From contig NC_057015.1 in assembly GCF_000002595.2 (NCBI RefSeq), forward strand, positions 7,239,681 to 7,303,680: a stretch of 64,000 nucleotides of DNA, given 5' to 3'. The position numbers were made by a program, and so were the translations under genes. Shown piece by piece: positions 38,775 through 48,458 of this stretch. Position 1 is the first letter of the stretch; every line of letters starts with the position of its first letter. Below the pieces are notes generated by a model, which saw only the letters and a program-made list of their open reading frames with translations, was not told the origin of the DNA and did not search any database. The DNA comes from Chlamydomonas reinhardtii (Eukaryota; Chlorophyta; Chlorophyceae; Chlamydomonadales; Chlamydomonadaceae).

Positions 38775-39323
38775 ACCAGCATGAGGCTGTCACTGGAGGC
38801 GGATTGGAGGGCTGCGGGAGCGAAAGGATGCGGCAAGATGAGCATGTGATGAACAGATGGGGGGCAGGAGTTTAGGCGGGCGTGTTTTGAGAAGTGGTGC
38901 AACGCGGGCGTCGTGGCTGATCCACCAGGGTCAAAAGTGAGGAGGTGCGGCGTTGGCAGGAACTGGCGAAAGGCAATGCAACGGACACATAAGTGGTGCG
39001 AAAGCGATGTGCGGTTGTACGGCGAGCTCGGTGAGCTAAGGGCGGAGGTTGACCAAAGCTTTCAAAGTTGCTGTTGTTGCAAGCAAGGCGTACACCACGG
39101 TCTGAGCTGGCTATGGCTGCAATAGCTAGCGTGCATTGTATGTTGTACATTGCCTTGGAGGTTGCGATGAGGCTTTTATGCATGCTCGTGGTTTCCGCGA
39201 GGGCTTGGAACAGGCTGCCAGTCAGGCGGTGCGGTGATGGGAAGGTGTTGACGTGTTTCCCGTGTTGAGCACGCACACAACTCAGCCAGTTGCTGAGCCA
39301 TGGCGTGGACGTCTGCACGTGAC

Positions 39324-39328
39324 TGTAA
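39324..39328 (+). terminator. Candidate poly(A) signal TGTAA for PDCD5
   Basis: It is 549 bp after the PDCD5 stop codon. Confidence 0.4.
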
Positions 39329-39460
39329 CAGGACACGCCATGCGACGGCCCCCTGCCATGAACACACGCGGGCCAGGCGAGGCTCATGTGCCGTAGGCCC
39401 GTAGCCCAGAAGGACACACGGCCGCGTCAGGCAATCCCAGGGATTCTGGGGCAATCCTTA

Positions 39461-39465
39461 TTACA
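39461..39465 (-). terminator. Candidate poly(A) signal TGTAA (minus strand) for DGAT2
   Basis: It is about 1.1 kb beyond the DGAT2 stop codon, so it would require a very long 3' UTR. It is the nearest TTACA noticed. Confidence 0.25.
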
Positions 39466-40570
39466 GTTAGGTGTTGCGCACCTGGGCGTGCAAGGCTGCA
39501 AGCTATCCTACCCTTGCGCAGCCGCAACCGACAGCCTTACTGACCTGATTCGGCCACGCGCACGGCGCAATGCTGGTGGACCAAGTACTGAGCAGGCTCC
39601 ATACTGACGCCGGGGCGCTGGCGGCGCACACAGCTTGGCTTGCGGGTGCACCACGAACCACCGGCAACAGACCTACTAGATGCCAGCTCTAACCAGCTAT
39701 ACTACAATACGTGGGGATTGGTGCTCCACTAATTGGGCGCCAGCGCGCTAGGCTCCTCACAAGAACGCTAACCACCACGCCCCGCGCAAAACAACCACAA
39801 GGCCGCGTCACTCGCCTGCACCTGCCTCAATGTGAGGCTACGCGGTTACTGGATGATTGGTTCCGGCACGCCGGCTACAGTGTCCCAAAGAAGGAGTGTC
39901 GAGTCTAGCATAAGACATGATATAATACATATGCCACAGCACAAGAAAGAATACCGGTCCTGCACGTGCATGTCTCACATTTGCACACAATGCCCAGTAC
40001 AGTAGCCACCTGCCCACTTCCAATCCTCCACACCCGTACGTCACCGCTTCGCTGCGCGCAGCGTGACTTAGGCAACGTATGGCGCCTCAGTCGCCATGAC
40101 GTGTCCACCGGCGGCGGCGGGGGCATGTGCACCTGCGCTGCCAGTGTAAGTATTCTCAAGTGTTCTGATACAAAACCCCCACGTGGCTGGCTCCCATCAC
40201 GGCCACCGGCAACAACAGGCCTACTGGCCCCAACGGCAGCCACGGCCTCAACATCTATTGCTGCCGTGCAGCACTCGCTGCATTACTGCGTTTGACGGCA
40301 ACCGCAACGACAACGTTCCCTAGTCCTCCCGCACCCGCTGCTACCGCGGTTCCCACTACTGCTACTGCCGCTCAGTGCCACTCATGTGCCGTGCACGCAC
40401 AACGCTGCTGCCAAGTCTGGCGCCGCCCTGATTCCACCGCACCCTCTGCTCCTGCCGCTGCTACCGCCGCTCCTGCCACTGCTGACGCCACCGCCGCTGC
40501 CTCCCCCGCTGCTGCTGCTGCTGCCGCCGCTCCAGTCTGCCACTGCTGTCCCTAGCTAATAGTAATAGTA

Positions 40571-43539
40571 TCATTGCACGATGGCCAGCGGCCGCTTGAC
40601 ACCCTTGCCGTACTTGTCCACTGTGTCATCCCACAGCTTCTGCAGTGCCTCCGTGTAGGTCTTATGCAGCGCCGCCACCTCAGCCTCCGTGGGACTGGAC
40701 ACCCTGTGTGTGAGCGTGTATGTGTGCGTGTGCAGTCGGGGCCGCACAGTGGCGAGGCCGCGTGGGCGCGTGGGATGTGACGGGGAGCTTGCTTGTCAGA
40801 GCCGTCGGTACTGCCAGCTGACACCCGCACTCCTGTCCTCAGCTAGCTGGCAAGCTACCGCAGCCATGCCCAACCACTTCCCTCGCGCGCGCAGCCGGGC
40901 ACTCACTTGTCCACCTGTATGGGTGCCCCCACCACCACAGTGAGCGGCACCTGCAGCGCTAGCATGCCCCAGCCCCCGAACAGTCCGGTGCCCCAGCACA
41001 GGGGCGTGGAGAAGCCAAACACCTGCTTCAGCACCCTGCACGAGCGGGAGGTTCGCGTGCACACGTGCGGGGGAGGGGGTTACATTCATGATGGGCGGGG
41101 GGCACGGGGGGGGGATTGCAGGTTGCAGCCCATACTGAACCGAACCCATTGCATAAGGCAAGGGACAAGGCAAGTAAACCCATGGTATCCTGGTGTTGGC
41201 AGGGGTCACGCCGGCTTCAGCGGGGGCGGAAGGACTCCCTCATATACCAAAAGTATCAAGCGTGGCGGTAACGTGAACCATGCGTGGCGGGGCTCACTTC
41301 ATGACCGCGGCCGCCCGGCTGCAGGGCGGCGGGATGTAGGTGTGGAAGGTGTCTGTCTCACCGTACGACAGCACCGGCACCAGACTGGCGCCGGTCTGCA
41401 GCGCCAGGCGCACAAAGCCCTTGCGGTTGCGCAGCACCTGTAGTGGAAGCACGAGCACATGAGCAGGACGTCGAGGGTTTGCATGCAGGCACAGCAATGT
41501 TGAGGGTTTGCACAATGCTCCTCTATTCCTGTCTTGCTGTGAGCACACGCATGTTGTGGGCACACGTTCCTCGGGACCGCACCACTAGGGTTTTTGCACC
41601 ACACTCCGTACCTACCTCCGCAACATTCCTCCCCCTGCCAGGTTATGTCCTAGGTTCCCGTTAGTGTGGGCTTGACATGACTCCCCCCCATCAGTCCTCA
41701 CCCCTTCCGTCCCTCTCACCAGGTCATAAGTTCCCTCCGCCGCCAACAGCGCCTCAGACGCGCCGCCCACCACCAACACAACCGCACGGCCCGGCTTTCT
41801 GTGTGCGCACACATCGGCGGGGAGGGGGAAGCGTGTTCCAAACAGGCACATGGCAACGGCCCAGGAAGCTGCACCGCATTTAACAGTTCAGCCCTCTTTG
41901 ACAAGTCAGGATCTATTTGGTAAGCTTGGGCATGCACCTGCCCCCCCTGGCAAACACAACCCATCAACTTGCTGGTACCGTACGCTCTTTCTCTTCAGCC
42001 TCCCACTCACCCTGTCAGCACGCGCGCCAGAGTGTCTCGCCCCACGCCGCACATGCCGTGCGATAGGATGTACTCACGCAAACCAGGCACCCAGAAGTTT
42101 GAAGCCAGCGTGGCGCAGCGCAGGTCCAGGCCTGGCGTGTGTGCAGCGGGGCAGGGCAATGGGCAGGTTGGCGTGGTGCCGTAGTTTGCAGCGTAGTCCC
42201 AGACTCAGGCCGTGTGTGTGTGTGTGTGAGTGTGTGTGTGTCTGTCTGTGTGTGTGCGCGTGTGTGTGTCTGTTTGTCTGTGTGTGTCTGTGTGTATGAC
42301 GAGTGTTGCGGAACTTATGCGTGTGTGGTAGTTTACTCCAAAACCAACCAGACCAAGACCATTAGTGGGGCCTTGAGCGGCCAGGTTGAGGGGCAGGTTG
42401 AGAGGCAGGTTGAGGGGCAGGTTGAGGGGCAGGTCGAGAGGCAGGTTGAGGGGCAGCGGCGGGGCACAGGAGGTGGGGGCAGGCGTGCGTGGGCATCGGG
42501 GACTCGATCCACGAAATCCTAGTGTCTAGCCCGGAAGGTGGGAGCCGACACGACCGTACCGTCGCATTAGGCCCATGCTGCCGACAAGGCAAAATACGGC
42601 ACGCGCACTCAAAGAATTCATAGTAACGCAAACGCCATGTCGTCACGCACCTGGGAACAGTTTGGAGAAGCCCAGCGCCTCTGTGGCAAATGCCAGCCAG
42701 TCGGAAATGGCGATGACGCCGTGCGGGTGGCTCACGAATATATAGCGGCCAGCCGGATCCAGGTCGGCGGTCTTAATCAGGCGGGCGCCGGGGAAGTAAG
42801 AGGCCATAACCTTCCAGATATGCCACCTGTGGGAATGAGTTTGTGTGTGGGTGTACGGGGTGGGATTGCGAGTGGATGGGGGTAAGTGGAGGGCGGAGAT
42901 AAGGCCTACGGTGGGGCGTAGATTGCATCTAGGTAGCAAGAAAGCCCACCCGCGGCCTATCCCGTGCCCCCGGCTGATGAGCCTGGCCCCGCTTAGACTA
43001 AGAAGCCCCTTACTTGCGGAAGGTCGGCTTCCACTTGCAGTTGGCGTCATCTTTAGAGCCCGGGCCGACGACAACATAATAGAGGTACCTGCGCACAAAG
43101 TCGGCCATGTCAAGCTTCTATTTCGATTTCGGCGACGGTTGGAACCCCGGAAACGCCCGTCGTCGACAACTCCATAGCACGCTAGATACCATACATATAG
43201 TGCACTTACAGCAGGAAGGCAATTGTGAGCGTGGTGCTCTGCACGTAAAGCAATGTGCCGATGAGCAGAGGCCACACCCATGCTTGGCTTATAGCTGTGA
43301 TTAGGAACCAAGACACAGCTAATCGACACATCACGAGCTCTAGTTGGTTCATTCTGCTCACGACGCTCCAAGTCAAGGGTTTCAGAAGGTGCCCGCTCAC
43401 TTGAGTGAGTGCTGCAAGCTCGTGTATTATGCTTATTTTGGCGGTTCCTCTATACAGAGCGTGTGGTTTCTGTGCTTTGCAGCGCACCTCGGTCGCGCAG
43501 CTTCCATGGGTCGCGGTCGCGCATCTGGTCGCGGTCCAT
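40571..43539 (-). CDS. DGAT2: Type-2 acyl-CoA:diacylglycerol acyltransferase (DGAT2/DGTT family)
   Basis: Nine exons (43488-43539, 43210-43294, 43014-43088, 42651-42826, 42011-42131, 41720-41798, 41298-41437, 40907-41035, 40571-40703) give 329 residues in continuous phase. The enzyme makes triacylglycerol from diacylglycerol and acyl-CoA at the endoplasmic reticulum and lipid droplets. Visible signs are the paired hydrophobic N-terminal helices ([20 protein letters not shown]), the catalytic HPHG at 104-107, [17 protein letters not shown], the GGASEALLA box (VVGGASE), [24 protein letters not shown], and GAPIQVD near the end. The first exon is short ([17 protein letters not shown]); its donor and the CTAATCACAG acceptor fit in phase. 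An alternative unspliced reading, open up to 43667, looks non-coding. Which of the several algal DGTT paralogues this is cannot be decided here. Confidence 0.92.
41105..41165 (+). repeat. Copy E of the ~50-bp intronic motif family
   Basis: GGTTGCAGCCCATACTGAAC followed by CGAACCCATTGCATAAGG, inside the DGAT2 intron 41036-41297. Confidence 0.6.
42210..42298 (+). repeat. GT/TCTG-rich simple repeat in a DGAT2 intron
   Basis: Imperfect GTGTGT and TGTCTG units in the intron 42132-42650. Confidence 0.85.
42381..42455 (+). repeat. 12-bp tandem repeat in the same DGAT2 intron
   Basis: The unit GGGCAGGTTGAG (variants AGGCAGGTTGAG and GGGCAGGTCGAG) is repeated about six times. Confidence 0.9.
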
Positions 43540-43840
43540 GGGCCACAGAGCCCCAGAGGCCAGCTCTGCACAACGCTTACTTTGCATAGTACTTCGCGGG
43601 AGAAAGCGATACTAGCGCCTGGATGTCCGGTGAGTTGAGCACTCTTAAGCTTCATTTTGCGTTGCATGGCGAAAGCAGTGCTTTATCAGGTGCAAATATA
43701 CTAAATAGTTGATCGTGAACGGCCCTTACAGGCCCCGCGACGTGGAGGGCAGCTTTCGCGCATCATTCTCGCCTCAGGTAGCTCGCGTGCGGGCACAGGA
43801 CAGAGACTTCTGCTCACATCTCACTCATGTGCTAATCCCG
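43540..43840. promoter_or_regulatory. Divergent promoter region, DGAT2 / glyoxalase II
   Basis: 301 bp between the two chosen start codons. It is less GC-rich than the flanks. No specific site is assigned. Confidence 0.5.
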
Positions 43841-44766
43841 ATGGGCGCGCAAGGGTGTCGCGACGAAGGCATAAATGACGTGTGTGGCCCCTGCACGCGC
43901 AGGTTCGCAGCCCTGCTCCCACGCCACAGCGCATCAACCTCAGCGACCGCAGCCCTCTTCTCCGCCCCGCGAGCTTTCGCCCGCGCAGCGCCCTTTTCAA
44001 GCAACAGACCCACCACCAGCGGCTGCCCTGCTACATCACCCCGGTCATCGTCACGCGGCGCCGCAACCAGCACAACCGCCGCCCCCGCGAACATCCCCAG
44101 CAGCCCCATGGTCGCCGCCACGCTGGGCTCGGCGGGGGTGATGGAGGTGGTGCGTGTGCCCTGCCTGTCGGACAACTACGTGTGGCTGCTGCACGAGGCG
44201 GCGCCGGCGGGCGGCAGTGGTGGCGGCCGTACGGCGGTGGTGGACCCGGCGGAGGAGGCGCCCGTGGTGGAGGCGCTAGCGGCCCGGTGCGTGGGTGTGG
44301 CGTGGCGTGACGGGGTGTGGCGAGGCGTGGCAGGGTGTGGCCGGGGTTCAGCATGCGGTGGGATTCAGGGCGATGGCACTCGAGCGGTTTGAGAGGATGG
44401 ACAGGCGGCAGCTGCCGCGGGTGGCTGTGTCAGGGCTCAGCGGGGCAGCGCATGTGTGCGCGTCTGTGCATGAGCACAGGCACCCCACCCGCTGCGCTGC
44501 GCACCCGCTACACGACACCCCGGCCGCTCTCCTGTCTCCCGCCCACAAATTTACTCCTCACCCCCCACCGCGCTGCCCCCCCTTTGTCCTCCGCCTCCTG
44601 CAGCGGCTGGTCGCTTGACGCGGTGCTCAACACGCACCACCACGGCGACCACACAGGGGCCAACCTGGCACTCAAGCGGCGCTTCCCCGGCCTGGTGATT
44701 GTGGGGCCCCGCGCCGACAAGGACCGCATCCCAGGCATCGACGTGCAGGTGCGGTGGGTGAAGCGG

Positions 44767-44812
<46 letters not shown>

Positions 44813-46032
44813 GTGTGCGTGTGTGTGCGTGTATACCGTATGTGTGTTAAAGAGCACAAGGAAAACGTTGCGCAAAGACAGTGTATGCGATGCAGCAAAG
44901 CGACGGTTTACGGATGTTACCTGAAGTTACCTCGCATACCTGCTGCGTTGAGCCGCCGGTCTTACCAACCGGAAATCGCGCAACCCCCGCTACTCTAACC
45001 TCGAGGGGGGATTAGTGTCCACACGCTCTCAAGGGTGCAAACCCATGCATGTGCTCACGGTACCGTGAGGCCCAGGCACTCCTACGATTCCTAGCTCCGC
45101 GCCGCTACTCCTGGCCGCTAAGTCCAAGCTCCCGCCCAATCCTCGATGAAATTCTCACCTACGAGCGAATAAGAAAATAACAGAGCACAGGGCGGCAGCA
45201 GGGGAGTGTCACGAACAAGAGCGAAGGAACATGTTAGCGCGGTGGCGCGCGACGAGCAAGAGCAAACACGCAGCCCAGTCCCAGCCCAATTAACTATACT
45301 AGGGGTTGCGCGATTTGGGAAAGAGACGGAGGGTGGGCGACCACGAGCAAGTCAACAGGCGGGGAACGGCATGGGCGCATGCATGACGGCAAATGCAAAC
45401 GGGGTGTCAGCACCACGGGCTGGCGGGGGAAAACAACCCCCGCTCCCCGCTCCATGGTGCGACGGAGGCGGCACACGCTAGGTACTCCCCTGATGCGGCC
45501 ATGTAGCACCAGGTCCAAGTACACGCACAGCTTATGGGGACGTCGATCCCGCGGGCGGCGGCATGGGGAGGGTGGGCCCAAAGTTAGCACAGTACAGGTT
45601 ATGGCGCAAATCAGAGGAACGCGACAGGCAGGAGGAACACGGCGCGCCCGAGGCGCCACAAGGCCCCCAGCCCGGTCCCCGACCCCGCGGAACGGGCTCC
45701 AGGCCTAGTGCCCAAAACTCGACAAGATAGCAATTTTCGGTAGCATCGTCCAGACGCGACAACACGCAGCACAGCACTGTGTAGGACGCCGAAAATTACC
45801 CTTCGACAAGATTTGTGAGCACAGGGCAATTTCACCACCAGAAATTGTCCATGCACTCACAAATCAAGTCGCTAAAACTCGAGCCCTAGAGGCCCCGGCA
45901 CGCCCGCGGGACATGAACCGGCTCGCGCACTTGTGTTAAAGAGCACAAGGAAAACGTTGCGCAAAGACAGTGTATGCGATGCAGCAAAGCGCCGGTTTAC
46001 GGATGTGTGTGTGTGAGTCACGTAGGGTAAGG

Positions 46033-46066
<34 letters not shown>

Positions 46067-46499
46067 ATGTGCGCGCGTGACGCGGTGTGCCTGTCCTCCT
46101 CGCCCACCGCTTGCACGTCGCTGGCCTCATCCCGACTGCAGGTGGGCACGGGCGACACGTGGCACCTGGGGGGCCTGGAGGTGCGTGTGTTTGACACGCC
46201 CGGCCACACGCGCGGACACATCACCTACTGGGTGCCGCAGGCGGCATCCCTGTTCCCAGGTGGGTGGGTGGGTGGGTAGGTGGGTGGGTAGGTGGATGGG
46301 CGGGCGGGAGAGATGAGTGGTGTCGGCACGCCTGCTGCAGCTCCGTCCCCTACTACAACCTCTACTGCCCCTTACTTCTTGCCTACACGCATGCACCCGT
46401 CCCCACGCGTGGTTTCCAGCACATGCGGACTGTCCGGAGTGCTCGAATGTCAGCCCGCCGACACACACTGTCTTTGCGCTATGTTTTCCTTGTGCTCTT

Positions 46500-46567
<68 letters not shown>

Positions 46568-47655
46568 GCCATACATTTCGTGTCTCACCCCTCACCTCTC
46601 CACCCGCCGCCGCCGTACCCGTACAGGTGACACGCTGTTTGCACTGGGCTGCGGGCGGCTGTTCGAGGGCAGCCCGCAGCAGATGTGGACCTCGCTGAGC
46701 CAGCTGGCGCCGCTGCCGGACGACACGCTGGTCTACTGCGCGCACGAGTACACGCAGTCCAATGCCAGGTGGGCGACTGGGCGCGCAGGAGGGTTATGGG
46801 CGCGCAATCGGGGGGACGGTGGTACCGGGTGGGCGCATGGGCTGCGTGAGCGGCTGTTTGTTCTGGGCGGCGTGATGGGTAGAGGAGGGGGAGGGCGGGA
46901 TGGGAAAGAGATGGCGTGCGTGTGGTTTCGCTCCGCCGGTGGGCCGGGTGGCCGACGCCTGCATGTCCACGTGCTGCTCATGCGTCCCCTGTGTGTGAGG
47001 GAGCGCAAGGTAAGAAAGACGCAGGACTGTGTGATGCGATGCGGTGCGATGCTCGCAGTATTTCCCCTAGCGTGCGCTAAAAACAAAATAGGAAGCCCGC
47101 CTCCGTGCGTGTGCGTGCGTGTGTCCCCTCGGCACTTCATAGTCGTGATTTGATCACTCCGTTCTCCATATGAACGGCTACGTCCCACCACCCCCGCAGG
47201 TTCGCGGTGACGGTGGACCCGGGCAATGCGGCCCTGGCGCAGCGCAAGGCGGCCATTGACGCGGCGCGGGCGCGGGTGAGAGCGGCTATGTATGCAGGCG
47301 GCCAGCTGGGTGGCGGGTGGGCGAGCAAGGCATTGCCGAATGCACAGGAGGCGCGCTGCTGCAAGGGGCGGTTTAAAGGCAGAATGCAGAATGGAGCGCA
47401 CGCGTTTACACCCCAACGCGTCGCACCTGCCTGTCGCTCTTCCACTCCCGCTGACCCTTCCCTCCTCCTCGCTGCGCCCACCCGCCGCCCCTGCAGGGCG
47501 AGCCCACGGTGCCCAGCCGCCTGGGTGAGGAGAAGGCCACCAACCCCTTCCTGCGCCCGCACGACCCCGCCATACGGCAGCAGCTGGGCTTTGACGCCGC
47601 CGCCCCCGACTGGCAGGTGTTCGGCGCCATACGTGCAGCCAAGGACCGCTTCTGA
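43841..47655 (+). CDS. GLX2: Hydroxyacylglutathione hydrolase (glyoxalase II)
   Basis: Six exons (43841-44286, 44604-44748, 46142-46259, 46627-46768, 47200-47275, 47497-47655) give 361 residues. It hydrolyses S-lactoylglutathione to lactate and glutathione, the second step of methylglyoxal detoxification. It is a metallo-beta-lactamase-fold enzyme: [11 protein letters not shown], the metal site THHHGDH (159-165), the second-site [27 protein letters not shown] with the bridging Asp, and the HEYT box ([13 protein letters not shown]). The C-terminal glutathione-binding region is present ([18 protein letters not shown]). Residues 1-89 are Ser/Ala/Arg-rich and look like an organelle presequence; a second in-frame ATG at 44108 would give a cytosolic form. 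The true start is therefore uncertain. Confidence 0.93.
44769..44832 (+). repeat. (GT)n microsatellite, glyoxalase II intron 2
   Basis: Pure GT to about 44806, then GTGTGTGC units. It directly abuts the full-length dispersed element at 44845. Confidence 0.95.
44845..45098 (+). mobile_element. Dispersed ~255-bp element, full copy 1, family unknown
   Basis: It starts TTAAAGAGCACAAGGAAAAC and ends CTACGATTCCTAGCTCC. The same sequence, nearly unchanged, lies reversed at 56861-57115. It contains the palindrome CTCACGGTACCGTGAG and the hairpin CCGGT..ACCGG, and no ORF. Both full copies border GT/CA microsatellites. A non-autonomous mobile element is the simplest explanation, but no target-site duplication could be defined. 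Confidence 0.6.
45804..45871 (+). repeat. Long hairpin in glyoxalase II intron 2
   Basis: Arms of about 30 nt pair across a 7-nt loop (ACCACCA). The outer arm CGACAAGATTTGTGAG faces CTCACAAATCAAGTCG, and the inner CAATTTC faces GAAATTG. A few mismatches lie between. It lies between the full element and its 75-bp fragment. Confidence 0.75.
45932..46006 (+). repeat. 75-bp fragment of the dispersed element (copy 3)
   Basis: It repeats the first 75 bp of the element (TGTTAAAGAGCACAAGG to GGTTTACGGATGT), in the same orientation as copy 1 and about 1.09 kb downstream of it. It runs into GT repeats. Confidence 0.85.
46034..46065 (+). repeat. (GT)16 microsatellite, glyoxalase II intron 2
   Basis: A pure GT run just downstream of the 75-bp fragment. 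Confidence 0.95.
46463..46565 (-). repeat. Reverse fragment of the dispersed element plus (CA)n, glyoxalase II intron 3
   Basis: 46463-46508 matches the element's first ~45 bp in reverse (CTGTCTTTGCGCTATGTTTT, CCTTGTGCTCTTTAACACAC). It continues into about 60 bp of CA repeat. Confidence 0.85.
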
Positions 47656-48458
47656 GCCCGCAGTAACAACGGGCGGAGACGGTAGTAACGGTAACGATAA
47701 CGACACAGTGCCGGGCGGCATGCGTTGCTCGGTTGCCACGGCGTACGGCATATGCAGTAAGCCCGCGAGTGTGCATTCCAGGTGTTGTAGAAAGCATGAG
47801 GGAAGGGAGCGCGGCACGGAAAGTGCCCGCTCGCTGTATACGGTAGGCGTGCTGTGTGCTTCAGGAGTCAGGTTGGGGAGTCGAGTCAGGTGGAGGAGTT
47901 GTCCGCGTGGGTTGTCCACGACATGTGGACTCGCACTTCGCGCTACGGGCTGGTTTTCTCCTGTGCTGCCTGTGCATCGTGCACATCGTACGCATTCGGT
48001 CCCTCGAGCATCTTTGACAACGTCGTCTCCATGTCACGCATTGGTGTGCATAATATCGGCTCTTAAGTTCCTACATGCGTCACGCGGCGAGAGAGGGAGC
48101 GTCCGAGAGAGAAAGAGAGAGGTACTGGATGGCGCAAGCACACCCCGAAGGATCCGAAGAATGATGTGTATGGCGGTGGTGCGTTCGAATGGGCTACACG
48201 GCACTGACGCCAGTGTCCTAGATCCCTTGTTGCCATTGCAACGACGATCATTTTTAATTACATTTTCGTGTGACTGCGGGGTAAAAAACGTTCGGCCTCA
48301 GACTGTGGTGGTGACCGGGGAACACTTGTCGACTGTGACACTGGACGCTACAGACGTCTCTCATCGGCACTCGCCACCAAGCATGTCTGTGTGTCAGCCC
48401 TGTGGCGTCCCATGTTCACGGATCAGCATCTCAAGGGCCTCAGCCACTCAGCCGCGAC
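47656..48458. other. Intergenic, 803 bp between convergent genes
   Basis: It holds the 3' UTRs of glyoxalase II and of the F-box gene. TTACA at 48258-48262 fits the latter. No TGTAA was seen for glyoxalase II, and no coding exon is supported. Confidence 0.5.
48258..48262 (-). terminator. Candidate poly(A) signal TGTAA (minus strand) for the F-box gene
   Basis: TTACA, 197 bp beyond the stop codon, in a short AT-rich patch. Confidence 0.55.

Larger units (their letters stand above)
38775..40570. other. Intergenic, 1.8 kb between convergent PDCD5 and DGAT2
   Basis: It holds two 3' UTRs. TGTAA at 39324-39328 fits PDCD5 and TTACA at 39461-39465 could serve DGAT2. A CTGCYG-rich tract (about 40330-40550) is open on the plus strand but reads as Ala/Thr/Pro noise, so it is not called. 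Confidence 0.45.

Noticed and set aside
40292-40555. Plus-strand ORF of 87 codons rich in Ala, Thr and Pro
   Set aside because: It is a simple CTG/GCC-type repeat beside the DGAT2 stop codon, with no domain or splice context.
43206-43667. Unspliced 153-codon reading as the DGAT2 N-terminus
   Set aside because: Codon use is poor and the sequence is Cys/His-rich and unlike DGAT2. The spliced start at 43539 fits donor, branch, acceptor and phase.
44845-45098. tRNA-derived SINE boxes in the dispersed element
   Set aside because: GGGTGCAAACCC matches only part of a B box, no convincing A box lies at the right distance, and there is no poly-A or T-run terminator. The class is left open.
46264-46698. 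ORFs made of His-Thr or Cys-Val runs at this and other microsatellites
   Set aside because: They are translations of (CA)n and (GT)n within introns.
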